Shown here: one piece after another, positions 8,188 through 17,386 of the stretch
Layout: every line of letters begins with the position of its first letter
How positions within the stretch are numbered: the stretch's first letter is position 1
Assembly (NCBI GenBank): GCA_019750575.1
Contig: JAIEOJ010000172.1
Coordinates: 1 to 40,867, forward strand
DNA: 40,867 bases
DNA from: Rhodocyclaceae bacterium
GTDB taxonomy: Bacteria; Pseudomonadota; Gammaproteobacteria; Burkholderiales; Rhodocyclaceae
Direction: 5' to 3'
Notes under the pieces: generated by a model
The model's database searches: none
Told to the model about the DNA's origin: nothing
What the model saw: the letters and a program-made list of their open reading frames with translations, nothing else
Made by a program: the position numbers and the translations under genes

Positions 8188-9300
8188 ATGAGCATCTCGG
8201 TACACAACATCGGCAAACGTTTCGGCGCCTTCACTGCGCTGGACAACATTTCTCTCGACTTCCCGCAGGGCGAACTCGTCGCGCTGCTCGGTCCTTCGGG
8301 TTGCGGCAAGACCACGCTGCTGCGCGTGATCGCCGGCCTGGAGCGTCCAGACGAGGGCAAGGTGCTGTTCGATGGCGAAGACGCTTCGCGTCGCGATGTG
8401 CGCCAGCGCCAGGTCGGTTTCGTGTTTCAGCACTATGCGTTGTTCCGCCACATGACCGTGTTCGAGAACGTCGCCTTCGGCCTGCGCGTCAAGAAGCGTC
8501 ACGAACGCCCGAGTAATGCTGAGATCGAGCGCAAGGTGCATGAGCTGCTCAACCTCGTTCAACTCGACTGGCTGGCCGATCGCTATCCCTCGCAACTGTC
8601 GGGTGGTCAGCGTCAGCGCATCGCGCTTGCACGCGCGCTCGCGGTCGAACCCAAGGTGCTGCTGCTCGACGAGCCCTTCGGCGCGCTCGACGCCAAGGTG
8701 CGCAAGGAACTACGCCGCTGGCTGCGTCGCCTGCACGACGAGCTGCACATCACTTCCATCTTCGTCACCCACGACCAGGAGGAGGCACTTGAAGTTGCCG
8801 ACCGCGTCGTGGTCATGAACAAGGGTCATATCGAACAGATCGGCACGCCCAACGAGGTCTACAGCAAGCCGGCCACGCAGTTCGTGTACGGCTTCCTCGG
8901 CTCCGCCAACATCTTCCATGGCCGCATCCAGGAAGACGGCCTCGCCATCGGCGACCATACCCTGCCGCTGGATGCGCACACACTGGAATCCGAGGTGGAT
9001 GGCGATGCCGTGGCCTATGCGCGCCCGCATGATCTGGAAATCATCCGCCACGATCCCGCCAATCCGGACCAGGAGGAAGGCGGCATCCCCAGCAAGGTGC
9101 AGCGCATTCTCGCCATCGGCACGCTGATCCGTGTCGAGCTCGAGAATCCTGCCAATCCGCTGGTGCCCATCGAAGCCGAACTCACGCGCGGCCAGTTCGA
9201 TGAGCTCAAGCTGGAGGAAGGTGAAAGCGTCATCGTGCGCACGAAGAACGTGCGCATCTTTCCCAAGATCGACTATCTGGCCAACCGGGTGTCCGTATGA
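8188..9300 (+). CDS. cysA: Sulfate/thiosulfate ABC transporter ATPase CysA
   Basis: The 370-residue ATPase has Walker A GPSGCGKT (35-42), signature LSGGQ (137-141), Walker B with DEP (161-163) and an H-loop in FVTHDQEEA. The C-terminal 130 residues form the TOBE-type regulatory domain found in CysA and MalK-like ATPases. AGGAAG lies upstream of the ATG. It energises import through CysTW. Its stop overlaps the start of cysB by four bases, so the regulator is made with the transporter. Confidence 0.95.
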   Translation: MSISVHNIGKRFGAFTALDNISLDFPQGELVALLGPSGCGKTTLLRVIAGLERPDEGKVLFDGEDASRRDVRQRQVGFVFQHYALFRHMTVFENVAFGLRVKKRHERPSNAEIERKVHELLNLVQLDWLADRYPSQLSGGQRQRIALARALAVEPKVLLLDEPFGALDAKVRKELRRWLRRLHDELHITSIFVTHDQEEALEVADRVVVMNKGHIEQIGTPNEVYSKPATQFVYGFLGSANIFHGRIQEDGLAIGDHTLPLDAHTLESEVDGDAVAYARPHDLEIIRHDPANPDQEEGGIPSKVQRILAIGTLIRVELENPANPLVPIEAELTRGQFDELKLEEGESVIVRTKNVRIFPKIDYLANRVSV

Positions 9301-10220
9301 ACTTCCAGCAGCTGCGCATCATCCGCGAGGCGGTGCGACAGGACTTCAATCTGACCGAGGTTGCCAATGCCCTGTTCACCTCGCAGCCGGGCGTCAGCAA
9401 GCACATCAGGGATCTTGAAGAAGAGATCGGCGTCGAGCTCTTCATCCGCAAGGGCAAGCGTCTGCTCGGCCTCACTCCACCGGGCAAGGAGCTGGTGCCG
9501 GTGGTCGAACGCATCCTGCGCGACACGCAGAACCTCAAGACCATCGCCGACCAGTTCGCCAGCAACGAACACGGCAACCTGACCATTGCCACCACGCACA
9601 CGCAGGCGCGCTATGCCCTGCCCGAGGTGATCAAGCAGTTCAAGCAACGTTACCCCAAGGTGCACCTCACCCTGCACCAGGGCGGGCCGACCGAGATTGC
9701 GGAAATGCTGGTACAGGGTATCGCCGACGTCGGCATTGCCACCGAAGTGCTGCACGTCTCGCCGGCGCTGGCCGCCTTCCCCTCCTACTCCTGGCACCAT
9801 GCCGTCATCGTCCCGCACGACCACCCGCTGAATGCGGTCCAGGATCTGACGCTGGAGGCGATCGCTGCCTATCCCATCATCACCTACAACGAGGGTTACA
9901 CCGGCCGTGCGCAGATCGACCGTGCCTTCGCCCAGGCCGACCTGCACCCCGACTTCGTCCTTTCCGCCATCGACGCCGATGTGATCAAGACCTATGTCGA
10001 AGTCGGGCTGGGTATCGGCGTCATCGCCTCCATGGCCTTCAACCCGGCCAAGGACACGGGCCTCAAGCTGTTGAACGCCGACCACCTGTTCGAAAAGAAC
10101 ACCACCTACATCGCCGTGCACCGCGGCACCTTCCTGCGCGAATACGCACATCAGTTTGCGCTGATGCTGGCGCCGGAGATCGACGAGAGCGCGCTCCGCG
10201 CAGCGGCTGAATCAGTCTGA
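9297..10220 (+). CDS. cysB: LysR-type sulfur regulator CysB
   Basis: The 307-residue LysR protein has an N-terminal winged helix-turn-helix (residues 1-60; [23 protein letters not shown]) and a substrate-binding domain with the CysB hallmarks [23 protein letters not shown] and [22 protein letters not shown]. The family activates sulfate-assimilation genes, with N-acetylserine or O-acetylserine as inducer and sulfide or thiosulfate as anti-inducer. Its start overlaps the cysA stop (ATGA), so CysB is likely part of its own regulon. It is the natural candidate to control the two similar promoters before the sulfate-binding genes. Cbl/SsuR is a less likely label. Confidence 0.92.
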   Translation: MNFQQLRIIREAVRQDFNLTEVANALFTSQPGVSKHIRDLEEEIGVELFIRKGKRLLGLTPPGKELVPVVERILRDTQNLKTIADQFASNEHGNLTIATTHTQARYALPEVIKQFKQRYPKVHLTLHQGGPTEIAEMLVQGIADVGIATEVLHVSPALAAFPSYSWHHAVIVPHDHPLNAVQDLTLEAIAAYPIITYNEGYTGRAQIDRAFAQADLHPDFVLSAIDADVIKTYVEVGLGIGVIASMAFNPAKDTGLKLLNADHLFEKNTTYIAVHRGTFLREYAHQFALMLAPEIDESALRAAAESV

Positions 10221-10296
10221 ACCTGAAACCGGCAAATCGCGGCATAAGAACTTTTTCCGCAGGCAGGACTCTTACCCGTACTAAAATCATAACTAA

Positions 10297-10347
10297 CGCA
10301 GGGACGACCCTGCGTGTTTGATCATCATCGGGGACGGCCCTGCGGAG
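10297..10347 (+). promoter_or_regulatory. Guanidine-II (mini-ykkC) riboswitch
   Basis: Two hairpins with ACGR tetraloops define the class. P1 is a perfect 7-base-pair stem (10297-10303 with 10308-10314) closing ACGA. P2 is a 5-base-pair stem (10329-10333 with 10338-10342, one G-U pair) closing ACGG. The linker is 14 bases. The GGAG ribosome binding site (10344-10347) lies directly after P2 and 7 bases before the gdx ATG, consistent with translational control. The downstream gene encodes a guanidinium exporter, as known for this class. Confidence 0.93.
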
Positions 10348-10354
10348 ATCTATC

Positions 10355-10672
10355 ATGCAGTGGTTCATTCTTGTCCTCGCCGGCCTGCTGGAAATTGTGT
10401 GGGCGGTCGGCCTCAAATACACCGAAGGTTTCACCCGGCTCACGCCGACCGTCATTACCGTTAGCGCCATGGTCGGCAGCGTCGTGTTGCTGGGACTGGC
10501 GATGCGCACCCTGCCGCTCGGCACCGCGTATGCCATCTGGGTCGGTATCGGCGCGGCTGGTACGGTGATCGCCGGCATCTTCCTGTTCGACGAGCCGACC
10601 ACCTGGCTGCGTCTCGGCAGCGTTGCGCTGATCGGTCTCGGCGTGGTCGGTCTCAAGCTCGCGACGCACTAG
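10355..10672 (+). CDS. gdx: Guanidinium exporter Gdx (SugE), SMR family
   Basis: The 105-residue protein has four membrane helices and the small-multidrug-resistance fold. Glu13 in [11 protein letters not shown] is the essential proton/guanidinium-coupling residue, and [10 protein letters not shown] plus [13 protein letters not shown] distinguish Gdx/SugE from EmrE-type drug pumps. It works as a dual-topology dimer, exchanging protons for guanidinium. Expression is set by the guanidine-II riboswitch directly upstream, whose second hairpin lies just upstream of the ribosome binding site. It is unrelated to the flanking sulfate genes except for orientation. Confidence 0.95.
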   Translation: MQWFILVLAGLLEIVWAVGLKYTEGFTRLTPTVITVSAMVGSVVLLGLAMRTLPLGTAYAIWVGIGAAGTVIAGIFLFDEPTTWLRLGSVALIGLGVVGLKLATH

Positions 10673-10706
10673 GCGTCACTGCATCCGTGCTGTGGCCCGT
10701 CCGCAT

Positions 10707-10725
10707 AAGCAAATAGGATTTGCTT
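10707..10725. other. Perfect 8+8 hairpin after gdx
   Basis: AAGCAAAT-AGG-ATTTGCTT begins 34 bases after the gdx stop and 68 bases before the EAL gene. It lacks a T run, so it could be a weak terminator, an mRNA 3' stabiliser or a protein-binding palindrome. Confidence 0.4.
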
Positions 10726-10792
10726 CGTTCCCACCGCAACATGCCACCGCTAATCTTGAGACGTACTCACACAAGTTCGTTTCAGGACCACA

Positions 10793-11644
10793 ATGGAACT
10801 CGGCAAGTTACTGGCCTATTTCGACGAATGGCGCGGCCGTCAGTCCGTGCTCGACCACGCGCTGCAGTTCGACGATCACGGTGCGATCGGTTGTTACGAT
10901 GGCCTGCGCCTGCACAGCGTGTTCCAGCCCATCCTGCACGCGAACGATCTGCGCCCCTTTGCCTACGAGGCCTTGCTGCGCGTGCGCAGTCTGAGCGGTG
11001 AATTGCTCGGCCCGCAGGACGTGTTTCGCCGCACCGAGGTATCGGAGGAAATCATCTATCTCGATCGCCTTTGCCGCGTTATCCATTCGATCAATTTCTT
11101 CAGCCAGCAGCCCAGTCCCGATCTGAGCCTTTTCCTCAATGTGGACGGCCGTCATTTGCTGAATGTCGCCAACGGTGGTCATGGACGCACCTTCCAGGCC
11201 CTGCTTGATTACTGCGGCGTGCGTCCGCAACAGGTGGTGCTGGAAATCGTCGAATCGCTGGTGGCCAATTCCCGGCACTTGATCGAGGCGCTGGCCAGCT
11301 ATCAGAAGCTGGGTTACCGGATTGCCATCGATGACTTCGGCAGTCGCGAATCCAATTTTGACCGGCTCTGGAACCTATCGCCCGACATCGTCAAGCTGGA
11401 CCGCAACCTGGTTGCGCAATCGGTGGTGAATCCGCGCGCGCGGTGCGTACTGCCCAAGCTGGTGGAGATCATTCACGAGCTCGGTGCCACGGTGGTCTGC
11501 GAAGGTATCGAGGACGAGGAACAGCATGACATTGCCGTCGATACCGGCACTGACCTCCTGCAGGGTTACTACTATGCGCGCCCGGCCGGCCTGATCGAAC
11601 CCGATCTCCGCGTGCGGACGCCGCAGTTGCAGGCGGCGGCATGA
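10793..11644 (+). CDS. Stand-alone EAL-domain c-di-GMP phosphodiesterase
   Basis: The 283-residue protein is an EAL domain with a short N-terminal stretch and no other sensor. The catalytic set looks complete: E59 in YEALLRVR, N116 in FLNVDGRHL, E151 in LEIVES, D180-D181 in AIDDFGS, K201 in DIVKLDR, then CEGIEDEEQ and LLQGYYYARP. The second position of the loop is DDFGSRESNF rather than the usual DDFGTGYSS, an unusual but conservative loop. It should hydrolyse c-di-GMP to pGpG in the cytoplasm. The start has CAGGA upstream. It converges on a paralogue that has lost these residues, sharing a terminator. Confidence 0.85.
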   Translation: MELGKLLAYFDEWRGRQSVLDHALQFDDHGAIGCYDGLRLHSVFQPILHANDLRPFAYEALLRVRSLSGELLGPQDVFRRTEVSEEIIYLDRLCRVIHSINFFSQQPSPDLSLFLNVDGRHLLNVANGGHGRTFQALLDYCGVRPQQVVLEIVESLVANSRHLIEALASYQKLGYRIAIDDFGSRESNFDRLWNLSPDIVKLDRNLVAQSVVNPRARCVLPKLVEIIHELGATVVCEGIEDEEQHDIAVDTGTDLLQGYYYARPAGLIEPDLRVRTPQLQAAA

Positions 11645-11646
11645 AA

Positions 11647-11666
11647 AAGCCCGCCTGAGCGGGCTT
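11647..11666. terminator. Hairpin terminator between convergent EAL genes
   Basis: AAGCCCGC-CTGA-GCGGGCTT is a perfect 8-base-pair stem that starts 3 bases after the rightward stop and ends 15 bases before the leftward stop. It is preceded by AAAAA, which gives a T run for the leftward transcript, and followed by only TT on the rightward strand. Confidence 0.65.
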
Positions 11667-11681
11667 TGCGGATGGGCGTAC

Positions 11682-12500
11682 TCAGTTCGGGTGCGCCGCG
11701 TCGGTGCGTGTGCGCTTGCGGGCGTGATGCGGTGCTGCCGTGCCTTCTGCCCGCTGGATCAGTTCGACGCCGGCCTCGATGGCGCGCTGGGCCTGGCGCG
11801 TGTTCTCGACATCGATGAGGCTGCGGATGCCGTAGTCGGCAAGGCGCAGGGCCAGCAGATTGAGTTGCTCGGGTTTCCTGAGCAAGCCATGGTCGAGGCG
11901 CACGACATCGGGATGCAGTCCCAGCAGCCAGTGGTTGCTGGCCCAGTCTGCGCCGTGCGAACTCAGCGCGATGCGGTAGCCGCGCTTGCGGTAGGCGTTG
12001 AGCGCATCATGCAGCGCATGATCGGCTTCGTCGACAACATGGATCTCCAGCGTGATGTTCTGCGGCTCCAGTCCGCAGGCGCGCAGCGCATTCTCGAACA
12101 CGATGCCGTGACCGCCCGGCACGATCTCGATGTGGCGCAGATTGATCTTTACATAAAGATGCTGCTGGTCCGGGTGCAGCAGGTAGTTGAGTGCGTGCAG
12201 GGTGCGCACGAGCCGGTCCAGATGCACGAACTCGGCATTACTGCCGGGGATGGCAAAGATCGCGTCCGGGTGCAGCGGCATGTCATTGAGTTCGCCGGTG
12301 GCCTTGAGCACGGCGGCATGGCCGTGCAAGGAACCGGAGCCGGCCACATGAATGGGCGCATAGCTGGAGTCCAGCCTGATGCGCGCGTAATGCGCCACGG
12401 CACCGGTGGGCGTGGCCTGGAAGGGATCGTCGAGGCGCGTGAAGGGGCGCTGGTCGCGGTCGCGGGTATTGAGATAACGGACGAGATCGGTCAATGGCAT
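11682..12500 (-). CDS. Degenerate EAL-domain protein, probably c-di-GMP binding or signalling without catalysis
   Basis: The 272-residue product aligns with the neighbouring EAL protein over its whole length (for example FVHLDRLVRTLHALNYL against IIYLDRLCRVIHSINFF), but the active site is gone. YEALLRV is replaced by HAAVLKA, DDFGS by SSHGA at residues 180-184, and the catalytic lysine by R201 in DVVRLDH. Only E152 in LEIHV and N120 remain. It is therefore unlikely to hydrolyse c-di-GMP. The start at 12500 has GGAAAGGAAG upstream; an upstream ATG at 12623 lacks such a site. The open, undamaged frame argues for a retained function, perhaps in protein binding. Confidence 0.75.
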   Translation of the reverse strand: MPLTDLVRYLNTRDRDQRPFTRLDDPFQATPTGAVAHYARIRLDSSYAPIHVAGSGSLHGHAAVLKATGELNDMPLHPDAIFAIPGSNAEFVHLDRLVRTLHALNYLLHPDQQHLYVKINLRHIEIVPGGHGIVFENALRACGLEPQNITLEIHVVDEADHALHDALNAYRKRGYRIALSSHGADWASNHWLLGLHPDVVRLDHGLLRKPEQLNLLALRLADYGIRSLIDVENTRQAQRAIEAGVELIQRAEGTAAPHHARKRTRTDAAHPN

Positions 12501-12947
12501 GTGCGCTTCCTTTCCGCCGTGCTGGGCGGAGGGCATGTTGTTCGTGTGTCTCGAAGATAGCTTCATGAGTCCTCCGAACCAACGATTATTAATGGACATG
12601 CTTATGCGCGAACCGTCATCCAAGCATATACGCTGTGCGCGGATATGGAAGTGAATTTTCCTTATGTTTCAATGCAGTGGCTTGCGCTTACATTCAGCAT
12701 GGAAAAACTGCAAGCGGCGTGCGCGGTGCCGTAAACCGGCAGTTGCGGCGTGTGGGCCGGGGCAGGCAGGCATCAATCCCGCGGCTCCCGGTTTTCTATT
12801 TGCGAAAGATGTTTTTGCCGCGCACGGCGTCGCGCAGTCAGGCAGCAGATGCTCCCGACACCTGACGGCTTTTCGGACCGCGGCGGCAAATGGGGGATAA
12901 TTGCGGCTTTGCAGGGCACGCCGGGTGCCTGCCACCGTAGAAAAATC
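12501..12947. other. Intergenic region between the degenerate EAL gene and pyrF
   Basis: No credible gene is seen in these 447 bases; short open frames lack ribosome binding sites and family likeness. The left part must hold the promoter of the leftward EAL-like gene. A GATAAT (12896-12901) is a possible -10 for pyrF, giving a leader of about 40 bases. No hairpin with a T run is present. Confidence 0.5.
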
Positions 12948-13769
12948 ATGCGCTTTATCGAAAAACTCAAGGCTGCCTGGCAGCAGAACAACTCCCTGGT
13001 TTGTGTCGGCCTCGATCCCGATCTGGCCCGCTTCCCCACGCCCCTGGCAAAGAAGGCCTCATCCATCTTCGCCTTCAACAAGGCCATCATCGACGCCACC
13101 CATGATCTGGTCTGCGCCTACAAGCCGCAGATCGCCTACTTCGCTTCCGAGTCCGCCGAGGACCAGCTGCAGCAGACGCTGGATTACCTCAAGGCCAACT
13201 ACCCGCACATCCCGGTCATCCTCGATTCCAAGCGCGGCGATATCGGCAGCACTGCCGAACGCTATGCGGCGGAAGCCTTTGTGCGCTATGGCGCCGATGC
13301 GGTGACTATCAATCCCTACATGGGCCACGACTCGGCCGAGCCCTTCCTGCGCCATGCCGACAAGGGCGTGATCCTTCTGTGTCGCACCTCGAACAGCGGC
13401 GCCGGTGATCTGCAGGACATGGTGGTCGATGGCACGCCCCTGTTCGAGCATGTGGCGCGCATGATTGCCGAGCAGTGGAACGGCAACCGCAATTGCATGC
13501 TGGTGGTCGGCGCCACCTGGCCCGAGCAGATGCGCCGCATCCGCAGCATCGTTGGTGACATGCCCTTGCTGGTGCCGGGCGTCGGTGCCCAGGGCGGTGA
13601 TGTGGAAGCGCTGCTCAAGGCCGGTCAGACGGCCGACGGCACGGGTCTCGTCATCAGCTCGTCGCGGGCGATCCTGTACGCGAGCAGCGGTGCTGACTTC
13701 GCCGAAGCTGCGCGCGCCGAGACGCTGAAGCTGCGCGAGCAGATCAATTACTATCGCCACAAGACCTGA
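12948..13769 (+). CDS. pyrF: Orotidine-5'-phosphate decarboxylase, group 2
   Basis: The 273-residue enzyme catalyses the last step of UMP synthesis, decarboxylation of OMP. The catalytic array is in [18 protein letters not shown] (D-x-K-x-x-D), with CVGLDPD near the start and [10 protein letters not shown] in the phosphate-gripper region. Length and the [10 protein letters not shown] pattern fit the group 2 enzymes common in betaproteobacteria and actinobacteria. The ATG at 12948 begins [11 protein letters not shown]; in-frame sequence upstream shows no likeness to the family. There is no strong ribosome binding site. Transcribed alone. Confidence 0.93.
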   Translation: MRFIEKLKAAWQQNNSLVCVGLDPDLARFPTPLAKKASSIFAFNKAIIDATHDLVCAYKPQIAYFASESAEDQLQQTLDYLKANYPHIPVILDSKRGDIGSTAERYAAEAFVRYGADAVTINPYMGHDSAEPFLRHADKGVILLCRTSNSGAGDLQDMVVDGTPLFEHVARMIAEQWNGNRNCMLVVGATWPEQMRRIRSIVGDMPLLVPGVGAQGGDVEALLKAGQTADGTGLVISSSRAILYASSGADFAEAARAETLKLREQINYYRHKT

Positions 13770-13797
13770 GCAATGCCGACAGCCTGTCGGCATTGCT
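13769..13797 (+). terminator. 13-base-pair hairpin overlapping the pyrF stop
   Basis: Bases 13769-13781 pair perfectly with 13785-13797 around the 3-base loop GCC, and the last base of the pyrF TGA is in the stem. Only a weak T tract follows, so it may terminate inefficiently or serve as a 3' stabiliser. Confidence 0.55.
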
Positions 13798-13910
13798 TAC
13801 ATCGGGCTGCTGCGGTTATTATTTATTCATTGAAAATCAGTGGCTTGATGTGTCGGCACGGTTCGTGCTGTTCTTCGGATATCCCTAACTGGCATCTGCT
13901 GGAGAATCCG

Positions 13911-14534
13911 ATGAGACTGCCCCGACTTTTTGCTGCAATCAGCCTGCTGGCTGCGTTTTCACTGCCCGCCCAGGCAAGCGTTGTCTGGACCGACTGGAGC
14001 TCGGTGAGCAGCGGCGTGCTGACGCAAGGCGCGAATGTCAGCAATGTGAGCCTGAGCGGCAATGTGCACAGTTACGACGATGGCTCACCTTACTATTATC
14101 AGTACCCGGCCAGCTTCGGCAATCTCGCACCGTCTGATCTGATCCGAGTGGCGGGCGTAGGCGCCTTCACCCTGAACTTCGATGCGCCGGTCACTGACCT
14201 CTATCTCGCTCTTGTCAGCGTCGGCCAGCCCGGTCTGCCCGTGACCTATTCGTTTGACAGCAGCTTCTCCGTATTTTCCAGCGGGCCGGGTGCCTGGGGC
14301 AATGGCACCTACAGCATCTCCGATAATGACTTCACCGGCCGCGAGTTCAATGGCGTGCTGTTTTTCTCCGGTACCTTTTCCAGCCTCAGCTTCAACATCA
14401 GCCCTGCCGAATACTGGCACGGTTTCAATATCGGCGTGGCCGAAGTGGCCCAGGTGCCGGAGCCCGGCAGCCTCGCCCTGGTCGCGCTGAGCCTCGGTCT
14501 GCTCGGCGCCGCTGCGCGTCGTCGCATGCGCTGA
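13911..14534 (+). CDS. PEP-CTERM sorted exported protein
   Basis: The 207-residue protein has a signal peptide (residues 1-23, ending PAQAS) and a C-terminal PEP-CTERM signal: VPEPGSLALVALSLGLLGAA followed by RRRMR. Such proteins are recognised by exosortase and linked to exopolysaccharide or the outer surface. The middle is rich in Ser, Gly, Tyr and Phe, with predicted beta structure typical of these proteins, and no enzymatic motif. GGAG lies six bases before the ATG at 13911. No exosortase gene is in the window. The presence of the signal is one reason to suspect a Rhodocyclales-like host. Confidence 0.85.
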   Translation: MRLPRLFAAISLLAAFSLPAQASVVWTDWSSVSSGVLTQGANVSNVSLSGNVHSYDDGSPYYYQYPASFGNLAPSDLIRVAGVGAFTLNFDAPVTDLYLALVSVGQPGLPVTYSFDSSFSVFSSGPGAWGNGTYSISDNDFTGREFNGVLFFSGTFSSLSFNISPAEYWHGFNIGVAEVAQVPEPGSLALVALSLGLLGAAARRRMR

Positions 14535-14552
14535 AAAACTCGCTCAGCGACA

Positions 14553-14577
14553 GGCCGGCTTGGTGCCGGCCTTTTTT
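14553..14577 (+). terminator. Rho-independent terminator after the PEP-CTERM gene
   Basis: GGCCGGC-TTGGT-GCCGGCC followed by six T. The stop codon of the converging HEAT-repeat gene (14576-14578 on the minus strand) overlaps the end of the T run. Confidence 0.9.
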
Positions 14578-15547
14578 ATTGCCTGCCGATCTGGGCGAGC
14601 GCAATGCGCACCGATTTGCGCACGTCCGGATCGGCGTCATCAATGGCGCCCTCCAGCAGTGGCAGTGCCGCCGTGTCGCCGATCTCGCCCAGTGCCAGCG
14701 CCACTTCCTTGCGCAGATTGCTGATCGGATGGTGGAAGAGCCCGCTTAGTTCAGCGAGCACCTTGCGCGCGCGCAAGCGCCCCAGGGCGCGTACCGATTG
14801 CAGCTTGACCTGCCAGTACTCGTCGCCCAGCGACTGCGTGAGCGCTGCTTCCGCTTCTGGCAGCTTGAGCTTGCCCAGGGTAATGGCGGCTTCTTCGCGC
14901 ACCTGCCATTCTTGATCGTTGAGTGCCGCATAGAGCGAGGGCAGCACCTTGGCATCGGCTGCCAGACCGAGTGCGCCGGTAGCGGCGCGACGCACTTCGA
15001 CGACCGGATCGCCGGTCGCCAGGCGGGCGAGGTCGGTCAGCGCATCACTTTGCTTGAGCCAGCCGATCACGGTGACCGCTTCGCGGCGCACATGGGCGTC
15101 GGCATCGTCGAGCGCCTTGACCGCCGTCGCATAGGCCTGCGGATAGCGCAGCTCACGCAGGCCGCGCAGGACGGCGGCGCGCACGAAGGCGGACGGGTGA
15201 GGGGCGCGTTCGACCAGCAGCGGGGCGAGTGAAACGTCCTTGAGTTCAGACAGACTTTGCGCGGCTGCCTCGGCAACTTGCGTGGCCGCGTCGGTGAGAC
15301 CGTCGAGCAGGGCGGTCACGACCTCGGGGGTTTCCCAGGCAGCCAGCACGCGCGCGGCTTCCAGGCGCACGCTTGCATCCGGATCGCGCAGGAGGCTGTC
15401 GATCAGGAAGGGCAGGGCGGCCTCATCTTCCAGATCGGCCAGGTCGAGTACGGCGATGCGCCGCACGGCGGCGTCGCTTTCCTGCAGACGCAGCAGGAAG
15501 GGCGTGAGCTCGGGGATTTCGAAAATATCGGGGATGGCTGGACTCAT
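14576..15547 (-). CDS. HEAT-repeat protein at the end of the organosulfur operon
   Basis: The 323-residue protein is made of about nine HEAT/PBS-lyase-like helical repeats of 30-32 residues (for example DPDASVRLEAARVLAAWETPE, DADAHVRREAVTVIGWLKQ, DPDVRKSVRIALAQIG). No signal peptide or catalytic motif is seen, so it is probably a cytoplasmic protein-protein scaffold. Its start is four bases after the ATPase stop, so it belongs to the operon. HEAT proteins of this kind assist cofactor attachment in phycobilisome and some oxidoreductase systems; here a role in maturing or holding the flavoprotein-ferredoxin pair is only a guess. Confidence 0.75.
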   Translation of the reverse strand: MSPAIPDIFEIPELTPFLLRLQESDAAVRRIAVLDLADLEDEAALPFLIDSLLRDPDASVRLEAARVLAAWETPEVVTALLDGLTDAATQVAEAAAQSLSELKDVSLAPLLVERAPHPSAFVRAAVLRGLRELRYPQAYATAVKALDDADAHVRREAVTVIGWLKQSDALTDLARLATGDPVVEVRRAATGALGLAADAKVLPSLYAALNDQEWQVREEAAITLGKLKLPEAEAALTQSLGDEYWQVKLQSVRALGRLRARKVLAELSGLFHHPISNLRKEVALALGEIGDTAALPLLEGAIDDADPDVRKSVRIALAQIGRQ

Positions 15548-15551
15548 ATTC

Positions 15552-16442
15552 TTATTGGCTCAGGTGGATCTGGGTTTCGGTGATCAGACTGGGGCCCAGC
15601 GGCGACAGGCGCTCCAGTGGATCGGGTTGCTTGAACTGGGCATGCTCGCCGTGCAGCAGATGCAGGCATTGGCGCTTGATGGCAACGAATTCGGGTGCGG
15701 TCAGCAGTTCGCGATGGCGCGGCCGCGGAAAGTCGATGGGGATGTCGGCCAGCAGGCGACCTGGACGATGAGTCATGACGATGACGCGGTCGGCAAGGAA
15801 CAGCGCCTCGTCGATGTCGTGGGTGACGAAGACCACGGTGGTGCGGATCTTCTCCCATACGTCGAGCAGCAGCTCCTGCATCATGTTGCGGGTCAGCGCA
15901 TCGAGCGCGCCGAAGGGCTCATCCATCAGCAGCACGCGCGGATGGTTGATCAGCACGCGCGCGATCTCCACGCGCTGCTGCATGCCACCGGAGAGCTGCG
16001 CCGGGTAGCGGTTTTCAAAACCTCCGAGGCCGACCAGCTTGACCAGTTCCAGTGCGCGCCTGCGCCGCTCGGCCTTGCCCACGCCCTTCATCTTGAGGCC
16101 GAAGGCGACGTTGTCGATGATCTTCTTCCACGGAAACAGCGTGTGATGCTGGAACACCAGCCCGCGATCCGGGTGCGGTCCCTTGATCGGCTCGCCGTCC
16201 AGCGTCACGCTGCCCTGGGTGGCGCGGATGTGGCCGGCGATGGCACCGAGCAGGGTCGATTTGCCGCAACCCGAAGGACCGAGCAGGCAGACGAACTGGC
16301 CGGACGGGATATCGAGATTCAGTTTCTGCACCGCCTCGAAGCGGTCCGCGCCCTGGCCGAGTGCAATGCTGACTGCATCGACCGCGATGGCGCCGACGCC
16401 GGCTTCCCGGGCCAGCGCGGATGATTGATTCACTGCATTCAT
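15552..16442 (-). CDS. ABC transporter ATPase, nitrate/sulfonate/taurine type (second importer)
   Basis: The 296-residue ATPase has Walker A GPSGCGKS (55-62), Q-loop VFQHHTLFPW, signature LSGGM (150-154), DEP (174-176) and FVTHDIDEALFLADRVIVMT. These patterns place it with SsuB/TauB/NrtD ATPases. An extra C-terminal tail of about 40 residues follows the core. It is nine bases downstream of its permease gene and part of the same leftward operon. Together with the permease and the NosL-tailed binding protein it makes the second complete importer of the operon. Confidence 0.88.
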   Translation of the reverse strand: MNAVNQSSALAREAGVGAIAVDAVSIALGQGADRFEAVQKLNLDIPSGQFVCLLGPSGCGKSTLLGAIAGHIRATQGSVTLDGEPIKGPHPDRGLVFQHHTLFPWKKIIDNVAFGLKMKGVGKAERRRRALELVKLVGLGGFENRYPAQLSGGMQQRVEIARVLINHPRVLLMDEPFGALDALTRNMMQELLLDVWEKIRTTVVFVTHDIDEALFLADRVIVMTHRPGRLLADIPIDFPRPRHRELLTAPEFVAIKRQCLHLLHGEHAQFKQPDPLERLSPLGPSLITETQIHLSQ

Positions 16443-16451
16443 CTCATCTCC

Positions 16452-17336
16452 TCAATGCTGCTTTTCCTGGGCGGCGAGCCAGGGCGTGAGCGCCTTACCG
16501 ACGTGCTTGATGGCGACGCTGGAAAGCATGCCGAAGGCGCCGATAAAGCCCATGCCGACGAGGATGTCCGCATAGTTCTGCAGGCTGTACGATTCCCAGG
16601 TGAAGTAGCCGATGCCGAATTCGCCCGAAATCATCTCGGCGGTGACGAGGCAGAACCAGGCCGTGCCCATGCCGATGGCCAGCCCCGTGGTGATGCTGGG
16701 CGTGGCGCTGGGCAGGATGACTTCAATAAAGATCGAGACCGGCTTGGCGCCGAGGCTGCGCGCAGTAGCGATAAGGCGCGGATCGACGCTTTCGACACCA
16801 TGAATGGTGTTGAGCAGCACCGGGAACAGCGCACCCATGAACGTGATGAAGATCATGGACAGCTCGGAAGACGGGAACGCCAGGATGGCGACCGGTATCC
16901 AGGCCACGCCGGGAATCGGACGCAGCACTTCCAGCGGCGGCATCAGGATGTCGGCGACCCAGCGCGAGCGGCCGACGATCAGGCCGAGGGCGATGCCCAG
17001 TGCGGCGGCACCGACAAAACCCGAGAAGACACGCAGCAGGCTGTTGCTGATGTGAGCGACCAGCTTGGGCGATTCGAGCAGGCCGAAAAATGCCGGCACC
17101 ACATCGCTGGGCGCCGGGATGTTCTCGAATGTGATCAGGCCGAGGCTGATGTGGCGCGACGACAGCCATTGCCACAGCACGATGAAGGCGGCCACTGACA
17201 GCAGTTGCAGGGCAAGGTGCGCGCCCTTGCGCGGCGTGAAGCGGCGTGGCGACTGCGGTTCCGGCGCCGCTGCGTGGTGCGGCGAGCTCGCCCCGGTATC
17301 GATTTCGCTCCGGCTGACGATAACTTGATTGCTCAT
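16452..17336 (-). CDS. ABC transporter permease, sulfonate/taurine type (second importer)
   Basis: The 294-residue protein has a 45-residue polar N-terminus, then about six membrane segments. The permease signature is LRPIPGVAWIPVAILAF, with the EAA-type loop IATARSLGAKPVSIFIEVILPSA and SGEFGIGYFTWESYSLQNYADIL. It belongs to the SsuC/TauC/NrtB family. The start at 17336 has AAGGAG upstream; a longer in-frame reading lacks support. It lies between the NosL-tailed binding protein and the ATPase. Confidence 0.88.
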   Translation of the reverse strand: MSNQVIVSRSEIDTGASSPHHAAAPEPQSPRRFTPRKGAHLALQLLSVAAFIVLWQWLSSRHISLGLITFENIPAPSDVVPAFFGLLESPKLVAHISNSLLRVFSGFVGAAALGIALGLIVGRSRWVADILMPPLEVLRPIPGVAWIPVAILAFPSSELSMIFITFMGALFPVLLNTIHGVESVDPRLIATARSLGAKPVSIFIEVILPSATPSITTGLAIGMGTAWFCLVTAEMISGEFGIGYFTWESYSLQNYADILVGMGFIGAFGMLSSVAIKHVGKALTPWLAAQEKQH

Positions 17337-17386
17337 GAAGACTCCTTGGCGCTGGCCCGCAGGGGCGGGCCAGCTTGAGCGTTGTT

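Noticed and set aside
10297-10347. Rho-independent terminator after cysB
   Set aside because: The GC-rich hairpins have ACGR tetraloops and no T runs and precede gdx, so they are a guanidine-II riboswitch.
12669-12935. 88-residue minus-strand frame in the pyrF upstream region
   Set aside because: No family likeness, no ribosome binding site, and composition like non-coding GC-rich DNA.
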